From: Marinilabiliales bacterium | GTDB lineage: Bacteria > Bacteroidota > Bacteroidia > Bacteroidales > PUMT01 | Reading direction: 5' to 3' | Assembly: GCA_007695015.1 (NCBI GenBank) | Contig: REEN01000058.1 | Span: forward strand, 47,895 to 111,894 | Length of the DNA: 64,000 nt | Part shown: in pieces, positions 46,973 through 54,739 of the stretch | How the letters are laid out: the number at the start of each line of letters is the position of its first letter | Numbering within the stretch: the first letter of the stretch is position 1 | The notes under the pieces: generated by a model | What the model was told of the DNA's origin: nothing | Seen by the model: the letters and a program-made list of their open reading frames with translations, nothing else | The model's database searches: none | Made by a program: the position numbers and the translations under genes

Positions 46973-48382
46973 ATGACCATATCCCGCAAAATGCTGAAAT
47001 GTTTCACCATCCTTCTGATTGCAGCACAGTCGGTATCATTTGCCGGTACTGAAGAAGCTGAAGAGAGGAAGCTTGTATACAAGTTCGATATGAGAACTGA
47101 GGTCATGCCTGCATTATGGAGGCAGACACAGCAGGCATTCACCGAGGCTGAAGAGCTTCAGGCCGACTATATCCTGATCCATATGAACACTTACGGAGGC
47201 CTGGTACAGGCTGCCGATTCAATAAGGACCAAAATACTGAACACTGATATACCGGTGATTGTCTTCATAGATAACAACGCCATATCTGCCGGCGCACTCA
47301 TAGCAATAGCCGCGCAGGAGATATATATGCGATCCGGATCAAGTATCGGGGCGGCGACTGTTGTTGATGCCACCGGTGCGGAGGTACCCGATAAGTTTCA
47401 GTCTTTTATGCGGTCTGCAATGCGCGCCACAGCCGAATCGCACGGAAGGGACACCCTGATAACTGAGTCCGACACCATAGTCAAGTGGCGCCGGGATCCG
47501 GTAATTGCCGAAGCCATGGTTGACCCTTCTGTCTACATACCAAACATTATAGATACAGGCAAAGTGCTTACCCTCACTGCCGAAGAAGCTATTGAGGCAG
47601 GTTATTGTGAAGGAATTGCCTCTACCATAAGTGAAGTCCTCCAAAAAGCAGGGATTGAAAATTATGAGATCATTGAATATGAACTGACTGCCATGGAATC
47701 CGTTATCGGTTTCCTTATCCACCCTGTATTTCAAAGTATACTTATTATGATAATTATCGGGGGACTCTATTTTGAGCTGCAGACACCGGGCATTGGGTTC
47801 CCCCTCGGAATGGCGTTTCTGGCAGCTATCCTTTACTTTGCCCCGCTGTATTTAGAAGGTATAGCACAAAACTGGGAAATAGCCCTTTTCATAATAGGAG
47901 TTATCCTGCTTGCAATTGAGATTTTTGCCATACCCGGTTTCGGGGTGGCAGGTATAGCTGGCCTGGTGCTGATGGTAACCGGACTCACCCTTGCTATGAT
48001 CGACAATATCGTCTGGGAGTTCGAAGGAGCAGGTCTCAGGCCTTTTATCAGGTCTTTGCTGCTCGTTATATTCAGTTCATTTGTTGCACTTGTTACATCA
48101 ATTTCTGTCAGCCGGAGACTTCTTGACACGACCGTCTTCTCTCATCTTGTGCTGAGTTCAATTCAGGACAAAGAGCAGGGATATATAGGTGTTGACAATA
48201 AATCCCGTGAACTTGTTGGTAAACAGGGAACCGCGTCAACTTCTTTACGACCTTCAGGCAGGGTTGAGGTCGAGTCTGAACAATATGATGCAAAATCGCT
48301 CGTTGGTTTCATAGATAAAGGAGAAAAAGTCAAAGTAGTTAAATTTGAAACAGGGCAGATATACGTGGTAAAGGAAATATAA
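46973..48382 (+). CDS. NfeD-family membrane serine protease (ClpP-class)
   Basis: 469 residues from the ATG at 46973, which is followed by a signal peptide (MLKCFTILLIAAQSVSFAG); a TTG at 46925 adds unlikely residues. The periplasmic ClpP/crotonase-type domain (about 35-235) has the serine nucleophile region NNAISAGALIAIAA and the block RRDPVIAEAMVD typical of NfeD1b. Then come four membrane helices (about 245-385) and a C-terminal OB-fold NfeD domain (about 400-469). Such proteins act with stomatin-like SPFH partners in membrane quality control; no partner gene is adjacent here. Confidence 0.9.
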   Translation: MTISRKMLKCFTILLIAAQSVSFAGTEEAEERKLVYKFDMRTEVMPALWRQTQQAFTEAEELQADYILIHMNTYGGLVQAADSIRTKILNTDIPVIVFIDNNAISAGALIAIAAQEIYMRSGSSIGAATVVDATGAEVPDKFQSFMRSAMRATAESHGRDTLITESDTIVKWRRDPVIAEAMVDPSVYIPNIIDTGKVLTLTAEEAIEAGYCEGIASTISEVLQKAGIENYEIIEYELTAMESVIGFLIHPVFQSILIMIIIGGLYFELQTPGIGFPLGMAFLAAILYFAPLYLEGIAQNWEIALFIIGVILLAIEIFAIPGFGVAGIAGLVLMVTGLTLAMIDNIVWEFEGAGLRPFIRSLLLVIFSSFVALVTSISVSRRLLDTTVFSHLVLSSIQDKEQGYIGVDNKSRELVGKQGTASTSLRPSGRVEVESEQYDAKSLVGFIDKGEKVKVVKFETGQIYVVKEI

Positions 48383-48481
48383 CCCTGGGGTCCTTTTTAT
48401 TGAAAACATTATTTTATCCCGGCAAAATTCATTACTTTTAAGACAGGATTTCAACATTACTAACCCACATAATAACGTGAT

Positions 48482-48733
48482 ATGACAATAACATTCAATG
48501 AACTACGGAAGATCAAGGACAGTTTGCCGGACGGAAGCATGAGAAAAATAGCTGATGAGCTCAACCTTAGCGTAGAAACAGTCAGGAACTACTTTGGAGG
48601 AGCAAATTACGATGAGGGAGAAACAGTCGGCATACATCTTGAAAAAGGACCCAACGGAGGAATAGTTGTATTGGATGACACCACTATACTTGATATGGCA
48701 AAAGATATACTTGCAAAAGAGGGTGTCAACTGA
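48482..48733 (+). CDS. Small helix-turn-helix protein
   Basis: 83 residues. A helix-turn-helix is visible at about 18-40 (MRKIADELNLSVETVRNYFG), followed by an acidic strand region and a C-terminal helix. It resembles short DNA-binding proteins found widely in Bacteroidota; targets are unknown. It is followed by a clear terminator, so it forms its own unit 99 bases after the NfeD-family gene. Confidence 0.78.
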   Translation: MTITFNELRKIKDSLPDGSMRKIADELNLSVETVRNYFGGANYDEGETVGIHLEKGPNGGIVVLDDTTILDMAKDILAKEGVN

Positions 48734-48764
48734 TGAGCATCAGATGATAATTGATTATGTGATT

Positions 48765-48798
48765 ATGGCAGGGAAGCACGCTTTTCTGCCATTTTTTT
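48765..48798 (+). terminator. Rho-independent terminator of the small HTH gene
   Basis: ATGGCAG (48765-48771) pairs with CTGCCAT (48786-48792), 14-base loop, followed by six T. The next gene starts 5 bases downstream. Confidence 0.85.
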
Positions 48799-48802
48799 AT
48801 AT

Positions 48803-49636
48803 ATGGATAACAGGATAACAATAATCATAAAAAGTGCAGAGGAGCTTCATCTCACAACTCTCTACAGCTACTGCATGAATCTGTTTAAAGGGCAGAAACT
48901 GCCCTCCCATGACCATGACCACCATCTGAGAGTATGGCACTATACAAAAGAGATGATAACTATGCTGCCTCATGGACTAAGGGAGTTTAACAGAAATGAC
49001 ATCGAGCAGCTGATGCTTGCCGTATTCTTTCATGACACAGGCCTTACCGTTACATTGAGTGAAGATCACGGTTCAGAAAGTGCTATAATACTCAAAAGGT
49101 TCCTGGACCGGAACCGGTGCGCTTTCCCGGCAGATACTGCAATGGCTGTTTCAGCCGTCGAGCAGCATGACAAAAAAGAGATTCTTGAAACGGGCGAGAG
49201 CGGCTTGGTGCCCGGCATTCCAATAATAGTCTCCCTGTGTGATGATCTTGATGCCTACGGACCTGCAGGGATTCTTCGCTATGCTGAAATATATCTCCTG
49301 CGTGGCATCACTTTTGCCGAACTTCCCGGGAAAGTGCTGAAAAATTTGGACTTAAGGTTCAGAAGGTTTACACAGCAGAACTGGATGCCGGTTGATCTTA
49401 TTGCAAAGCATGAAAAGAGATACAATTATACACGCGATTTCTATGAAACTATGGCGCAGCAAAATAAGGTACTGCAAAAAGAGATCATCAGATGCTATAT
49501 GGATTACCACAAGACAACAGGAGGAAGCCTTCAGGGATTTGCTGTAAATCTTTTGAACGGCAAAAATGAAGATTTCAGGAACTTTGGCTGCGACCTGTTG
49601 GCTGATATGGAAAGTGAGCCACAATGCAGCACATAA
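48803..49636 (+). CDS. HD-domain phosphohydrolase
   Basis: 277 residues. Metal-binding histidines and the HD pair are visible: HDHDHHLRVWHYTKEM near residue 36, then FFHDTGLTVTLSEDHG, and a later HDKKEILETG and CDDLDAYGP. This fits the HD superfamily of metal-dependent phosphohydrolases acting on nucleotides or nucleotide second messengers; no RelA synthetase or GGDEF domain is attached, so the substrate is open. It begins 5 bases after a terminator, so its promoter must lie within or upstream of the hairpin region, or it depends on read-through. Confidence 0.8.
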   Translation: MDNRITIIIKSAEELHLTTLYSYCMNLFKGQKLPSHDHDHHLRVWHYTKEMITMLPHGLREFNRNDIEQLMLAVFFHDTGLTVTLSEDHGSESAIILKRFLDRNRCAFPADTAMAVSAVEQHDKKEILETGESGLVPGIPIIVSLCDDLDAYGPAGILRYAEIYLLRGITFAELPGKVLKNLDLRFRRFTQQNWMPVDLIAKHEKRYNYTRDFYETMAQQNKVLQKEIIRCYMDYHKTTGGSLQGFAVNLLNGKNEDFRNFGCDLLADMESEPQCST

Positions 49637-49702
49637 ATCATTCCAAACCAGTGTGTATTTAGTTTCAGTATTTTTTATCTTGCATTTTAAACATGCCGGC
49701 CA

Positions 49703-51031
49703 ATGGATGAGTTGTTTCAGGATTTTATAAAAACCAACGATCTTTTCACACATGATGACAGGATCCTGCTTGGGCTCAGCGGTGGGATTGATTCGATGGT
49801 CATGCTGCATCTTATGACAAGTGCAGGATTGGATGTATACGCAGCACATTGCAATTTCAAACTAAGGGGGGCGGAATCAGATGAAGATCAGATTTTTGTT
49901 GAAAGCGAATGCCGCCGGCAAAACATACGGTTTATTCCCGGCGCTTTTAACACAAAAGAATATGCAGCAGAAAAGGGGATATCGCTTCAGATGGCAGCAC
50001 GAGAGCTGAGGTATGAATGGTTCTTAAAACTCCTGGGTGACCTGGACTGCAGGTACGTTGCAATTGCCCATAACAAGAATGACGTTGCCGAAACCTTTTT
50101 AATTAACCTCTTGAGGGGTACAGGCCTCAGGGGGTTGACAGGGATCAGGCCCAAAACAGGCAGTATTGTAAGGCCCCTTCTATTTGCAGACAGAAAATCC
50201 ATATCAGAATATGCATCACATCATAATATCCTCCACAGGGAAGATTCCAGTAATTATGAAACAAAGTATTTACGGAACTATGTCAGGCATGCAATAATTC
50301 CGGAATTTGAAAAAATATCTCCAGGCTTCATCGGCAACATATATGATACTGCCGGCCGGCTCAAAGAAGCTGATGCTATTTTTTCGGAAACTATTGAGAA
50401 TAAGTTTTCATACCTGTTTGAGAGTCAAGGCAATGATTATATTGTAAGTATTAATTCGTTGTCCGGCCTCCATCCCCTGCCGGCATATCTGTATGGGTTC
50501 CTCAAAAGATGGAATTTCCCCAGGGAAGTCACCGAGGATATACTGGTTGCGATGCAGGGCGGAACTTCAGGAAAACAGTTCTATTCACCGACACACCGGT
50601 TGATAAGAGACAGGGAGCACCTTATAATTACAGCTCTCCCCGTACACGGACTTACCCGGTACTATATTGATGAAGATTCAACTACACTCAGTGAGCCGCT
50701 CAATATGAGAATTTCAAAACACAGGCATCAACCGGGTTTTAAAATACCGGCTGACAGAAATATTGCCTGTGTTGATGCAGGCATGCTCCATTATCCGCTT
50801 CTGCTCAGAAAGTGGCAGAAGGGCGACTATTTTCAGCCCCTTGGCATGGGTGGGTTGAAAAAACTGAGTGATTTCTTTATAGATAACAAGTTTTCCATAG
50901 CTCAAAAAGAGAGAGTCTGGATACTTGCCTCCGGGTCAAGGATAGTCTGGATTGCAGGCCACAGGCTGGATGACAGGTTCAGGATCACCGAACGCACAAA
51001 AGACATACTCATGATCGAGATTCTTGAATGA
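49703..51031 (+). CDS. tilS: tRNA(Ile)-lysidine synthase
   Basis: Attaches lysine to C34 of the CAU-anticodon isoleucine tRNA so it reads AUA. 442 residues. The N-terminal PP-loop ATPase has the SGGIDS motif at LGLSGGIDSMVMLHLM, and the HCNFKLRGAESDED block. Next is the TilS substrate-binding domain (about 215-330) and a C-terminal domain with KWQKGDYFQPLGMGGLKKLS. Its 3' end overlaps that of the convergent lycopene cyclase gene by 23 bases. Confidence 0.96.
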   Translation: MDELFQDFIKTNDLFTHDDRILLGLSGGIDSMVMLHLMTSAGLDVYAAHCNFKLRGAESDEDQIFVESECRRQNIRFIPGAFNTKEYAAEKGISLQMAARELRYEWFLKLLGDLDCRYVAIAHNKNDVAETFLINLLRGTGLRGLTGIRPKTGSIVRPLLFADRKSISEYASHHNILHREDSSNYETKYLRNYVRHAIIPEFEKISPGFIGNIYDTAGRLKEADAIFSETIENKFSYLFESQGNDYIVSINSLSGLHPLPAYLYGFLKRWNFPREVTEDILVAMQGGTSGKQFYSPTHRLIRDREHLIITALPVHGLTRYYIDEDSTTLSEPLNMRISKHRHQPGFKIPADRNIACVDAGMLHYPLLLRKWQKGDYFQPLGMGGLKKLSDFFIDNKFSIAQKERVWILASGSRIVWIAGHRLDDRFRITERTKDILMIEILE

Positions 51032-51725
51032 CATGACTTTCAGGCTTAATCCTCCTCCGGAAATACTCAAAGAAAGTAACATTCATAAGAACAAGGAAAA
51101 GTCCGTAGATTACATCTTCAACCGGAATTGTGAATATCCTGAGCGACAGGTTATGGTTGTTATCGTACCACACCACCTGCTCTTCAATAAAGGAACCTGT
51201 CAATATCCCGTTGATAATAAGGAACGGCAACAACAATATTGCATAAGACAGGTAGAATCTTCCCATGTAGGGAGATTTGAGTACAAGTTCATGATATAAT
51301 ATAAATGTGGCAGCAAGTATAAAGGTGACCGAAGTATATAACTTTGAAAGATTGAAAACAGCAATAATGAGAAGGCCCGCTGCAAGTACAAATGAAACCG
51401 GCCTGGAGTATTTTGCCGGCAGGTCCCGTTTTACAAAGTACTTCAGGGTGTCATATGTAAACACACAGGCAAAGGGGATCGTAATAAAAAACAACACCTC
51501 TTCCAACGGGAGATTTACTATATATATGCCTGTAAGATATCTTGGGTTAAACCCCCAGATCCCCATGCCTGTAAAAAGCATGTCCCATAAAATAAAAAAC
51601 AGTCCGGTAATCGCTATTGCAGGAAACAGAAATTTCCACCTGGCAAAGAAATAATTCCGTTTGTCAAAGCTTATAACAAAAGGAAAAAGGATTGCGAAAA
51701 TATTTATCAGCAGATATGTGTACAT
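51009..51725 (-). CDS. Lycopene cyclase, fused CrtYc-CrtYd type
   Basis: Membrane enzyme of 238 residues and about seven helices that would cyclise the ends of lycopene to give beta-carotene. Each half has the heterodimeric-cyclase motif: NLPLEEVLFFITIP (PLEExxF) near residue 90 and IPVEDVIYGLFLVL near 205, so the two domains that are separate CrtYc and CrtYd in actinobacteria are fused here. I start at the ATG at 51725, 8 bases after the idi stop; 23 upstream codons in frame lack membrane character. Last gene of the crt operon; its end overlaps tilS by 23 bases. Confidence 0.88.
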   Translation of the reverse strand: MYTYLLINIFAILFPFVISFDKRNYFFARWKFLFPAIAITGLFFILWDMLFTGMGIWGFNPRYLTGIYIVNLPLEEVLFFITIPFACVFTYDTLKYFVKRDLPAKYSRPVSFVLAAGLLIIAVFNLSKLYTSVTFILAATFILYHELVLKSPYMGRFYLSYAILLLPFLIINGILTGSFIEEQVVWYDNNHNLSLRIFTIPVEDVIYGLFLVLMNVTFFEYFRRRIKPESHVIQESRS

Positions 51726-51733
51726 GATTGTTG

Positions 51734-52264
51734 TTATTTTTTTACCAGCTCTCTCAGTTTTTCTTTTACCCTGGGATATGCAATCAGGAACCACACAGTG
51801 TATTTGCCGGGGTTATCTTTCATGTCGTCGTCAAGCTCATCCAGGTCTGCATAAATGAACTCATCTACCTCATCCCGGTCCGGCCGCGGTTCCTCATCGC
51901 TGATACCTATTAAAACATGGTCGAATTCATGTTCAGTAAGACCATTGTCAAACTCCGCCCTGTAGATAAACGAAAAGGACTTATGGAGCTGTCCATCCAT
52001 CCCCATCTCCTCGTACAACCTTCTTTTTGCAGCTGCTTGCACATCTTCTCCGTGCCGCGGGTGACTGCAACAGGTATTGGTCCACAAACCCGGAGAATGA
52101 TATTTGGCTGCAGCCCTTCTCTGAAGCAGCAGTTCCCCCCTGCTGTTAACCACGAAAACCGAGAACGCTCTGTGCAACACACCTTTTTTATGAGCCTCAA
52201 TCTTTTCCATGGTACCTGTTTCCATGTCATTTTCATCAACTAATACCACTTTCTCTTTCGTCAT
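51734..52264 (-). CDS. idi: Isopentenyl-diphosphate delta-isomerase, type I
   Basis: Interconverts IPP and DMAPP, the C5 units of carotenoids. 176 residues of the Nudix fold: the catalytic cysteine is in TNTCCSHPRHGE, and the Nudix-like helix AAAKRRLYEEMGM binds metal; an additional conserved Glu is at EFDHVLIGI. Begins 9 bases after the crtB stop, inside the carotenoid operon. Confidence 0.94.
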   Translation of the reverse strand: MTKEKVVLVDENDMETGTMEKIEAHKKGVLHRAFSVFVVNSRGELLLQRRAAAKYHSPGLWTNTCCSHPRHGEDVQAAAKRRLYEEMGMDGQLHKSFSFIYRAEFDNGLTEHEFDHVLIGISDEEPRPDRDEVDEFIYADLDELDDDMKDNPGKYTVWFLIAYPRVKEKLRELVKK

Positions 52265-52273
52265 CAGGGTAGA

Positions 52274-53098
52274 TCAGTTTAATTTGAAATATGATAAAAC
52301 CAACAGCCAGTATTTCTTTGAGTCAGGAATTCTGACCCTCTTTTTCAGCAGAGCGGTTGTCGGGGTTTTCCTGATCTTTTTGAAAAGACTGTAATAATAT
52401 ATATATGCTATATAAACACCCCTTTTTGCTGATGAGGGAAGCTTTTTGATACCGTCGTAACCATGCCTGAAATCCCTTTCAATGTCCTCTTCGATCCTTA
52501 TTCTGTCTGTTTCACTGAAATTCTCAAGGTCAACTCCGGGAAAGTAGGTCCGGCCCAGTGTACTGTAATCAGCATGGAGATCCCTCAGAAAATTGATCTT
52601 CTGGAAGGCCGAGCCAAGGCTCATGGCATGGGGCTTCAGTTCCTGGTATTTACCATCATCTCCCTCAAGAAAAACCCGCAGGCACATAAGTCCGACAACT
52701 TCGGCCGATCCAAGTATATACCTTTCATAACCACTGTTGTCATATGATCTTTTTTCAAGGTCCATCTCCATACTGTTCAGAAAAGTATCGACAAGGTCTC
52801 TCTCAATCCCGTACTTGTTTACAACATGCTGAAAACTGTTGAGTACCGGATTAAGGCTAATACCATCGCTTATAGCCTGATGTGTGTCTTTCCTGAAATC
52901 CTTAAGCAGTCTCTCCTTGTCATATGCATGAAATGTATCAACAATTTCGTCTGCCAGTCTTACAAATCCGTATATTCCATATACAGGATCATGAAACTTC
53001 CTGTCGAAGACCCTTATTCCAAGGCTGAAGGAGGTGCTGTATGCAATAGTGGTCATTTTGCTGGCCCTGAATGATACTTTGTCGTAAAGTTCCTTCAT
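52274..53098 (-). CDS. crtB: Phytoene synthase
   Basis: Condenses two geranylgeranyl diphosphates head to head to phytoene. 274 residues. The two aspartate-rich motifs of the squalene/phytoene synthase family are LADEIVDTF near residue 50 and NFLRDLHADY near 165. The start overlaps the crtI stop by 4 bases (ATGA), so translation is coupled. The short N-terminus without a transit segment matches bacterial CrtB. Confidence 0.93.
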   Translation of the reverse strand: MKELYDKVSFRASKMTTIAYSTSFSLGIRVFDRKFHDPVYGIYGFVRLADEIVDTFHAYDKERLLKDFRKDTHQAISDGISLNPVLNSFQHVVNKYGIERDLVDTFLNSMEMDLEKRSYDNSGYERYILGSAEVVGLMCLRVFLEGDDGKYQELKPHAMSLGSAFQKINFLRDLHADYSTLGRTYFPGVDLENFSETDRIRIEEDIERDFRHGYDGIKKLPSSAKRGVYIAYIYYYSLFKKIRKTPTTALLKKRVRIPDSKKYWLLVLSYFKLN

Positions 53099-54570
53099 TT
53101 TCCTCGCATTTTAATAATTTCGCCGGCAGCAACCTCACCGCTGATAATGGTGGGAGGCACACCGGGACCCGGTGTCGTCAGTTGTCCGGCATAAACCAGA
53201 TTCCTTACTTTTCCGGATAAAAGACTGGGTTTGAGAACAGCCGTTTGCATCAGGGTGTTTCCAAGCCCGTAAGCATTTCCTTTATAGGCGTTGTAATCGG
53301 CGGCAAAATCCTTATGTGCATAACTTTTTCTGAGAATAACATGGTTCCTCATAGGTTCACCAGTCAAATGTTCCAGCCGGTCCATGACAATATTGTAATA
53401 GTTTTCCCTCGTTTCATCTTTGTCCGCCAGGCCTGAAGCCACAGGTATCAGCACCACCAGGTTTTCTTTACCCTCAGGAGCAACTGAAGGGTCTGTCTTT
53501 GATGTTACCGAGGTATACAGAAGCGGTTTGGAGGGCCATTTCTTTTGCTCAAAAATTTCGCTTGAATGAACCTGGAAATCCTCATCAAACATGAGGTTAT
53601 GATGAATAAGGTTCTCATATTTACGGTCAAGACCGATATAGAAAAGCAAAGATGAAGGTGCCATTTCCCTGCTGTTCCAGTATTTTTCACTGTACTTTTC
53701 CATGCCATCAGGAAGCAGTGAGTGCTCAATATGATGATAGTCAGCCGCGCCCACAATATAATCGCCGCTGTAAAGCTCCCCGCCTGCTTGAACACCGGTG
53801 GCTCTGCCATTTTTTACAATAATTTTTTCAACCGGCTTGTTATAAAGAAATTCAACACCAAGTGAACGTGCAAGCTTCTCAAAACCTTTCACCACCTCGT
53901 ACATACCTCCCATCGGATACCAAGTTCCAAGTCCCATATCAGCGTAATTCATCAGACTGTAAAGGGCAGGTGTCTTTTTTGGAGTGGCACCCAGAAATAT
54001 TACCGGAAACTCAAGCAGCGGCCATAGGCGTGGATCTTTGAAGTTTTTCCTGACGTAACTATGAAATGATCTGAGCAGATCAAGTTTGAATACCCCCTTT
54101 ACAACCTCCCACTCTACATATTCAAAGATCGATTTTGCAGGTTTGTACACCAGGCGGGTCATCCCTACCCGGTATTTGTATTCAGCCTCCTTAAGGAACC
54201 TGTCAAGTTTTACCCCGCTTCCCTTTTCAATGCTCTCAAAAAGTCCGATCACATTGTCCCGTCCCGCCGGCACATCGACTATCTCGTCTTTACTGTAAAA
54301 AACCCTGTAGGATGGATCAAGCCTGAGAAGCTTGTAATAATCGGACGCCTGTTTACCGAAAAGACCGAAAAACCTTTCAAAAACATCAGGAAGCCAGTAC
54401 CAGCTCGGTCCCATGTCATATAAAAATCCATTTTCCTCATAATTCCTTGCACGGCCGCCGGGAATGCTGTTCTTTTCAATCACAGTAACCGAAAACCCCG
54501 CATTTGCAAGAACTGATGCAGCTGATAACCCGGCAAAACCAGCCCCTATGACCAATACTTTTTTTGACAT
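53095..54570 (-). CDS. crtI: Phytoene desaturase
   Basis: FAD enzyme that introduces double bases of desaturation into phytoene to give lycopene. 491 residues from the ATG at 54570; the preceding open frame lacks conserved sequence. The N-terminal Rossmann motif VIGAGFAGLSAASVLANAG binds FAD, and the C-terminal CrtI signature AGQLTTPGPGVPPTIISGEVA is present. First gene of the crt operon crtI-crtB-idi-cyclase. A homologous carotene oxygenase or isomerase use cannot be excluded, but the crtB pairing makes CrtI the best call. Confidence 0.93.
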   Translation of the reverse strand: MSKKVLVIGAGFAGLSAASVLANAGFSVTVIEKNSIPGGRARNYEENGFLYDMGPSWYWLPDVFERFFGLFGKQASDYYKLLRLDPSYRVFYSKDEIVDVPAGRDNVIGLFESIEKGSGVKLDRFLKEAEYKYRVGMTRLVYKPAKSIFEYVEWEVVKGVFKLDLLRSFHSYVRKNFKDPRLWPLLEFPVIFLGATPKKTPALYSLMNYADMGLGTWYPMGGMYEVVKGFEKLARSLGVEFLYNKPVEKIIVKNGRATGVQAGGELYSGDYIVGAADYHHIEHSLLPDGMEKYSEKYWNSREMAPSSLLFYIGLDRKYENLIHHNLMFDEDFQVHSSEIFEQKKWPSKPLLYTSVTSKTDPSVAPEGKENLVVLIPVASGLADKDETRENYYNIVMDRLEHLTGEPMRNHVILRKSYAHKDFAADYNAYKGNAYGLGNTLMQTAVLKPSLLSGKVRNLVYAGQLTTPGPGVPPTIISGEVAAGEIIKMRGK

Positions 54571-54739
54571 TTTTTTGTTAATTTGAAGTAATACAAACCT
54601 TAAACACAACAAAGAAAGCTTTGTTCAAATAATGGTAAATACAAACCGGGCAGAACTAATATATATGCCGGTTTGGTACTTATTGAGAAATATTCATCGG
54701 GAACAAAAACAATGTTTCTTTACTCCCGGAGTTTTCCTG

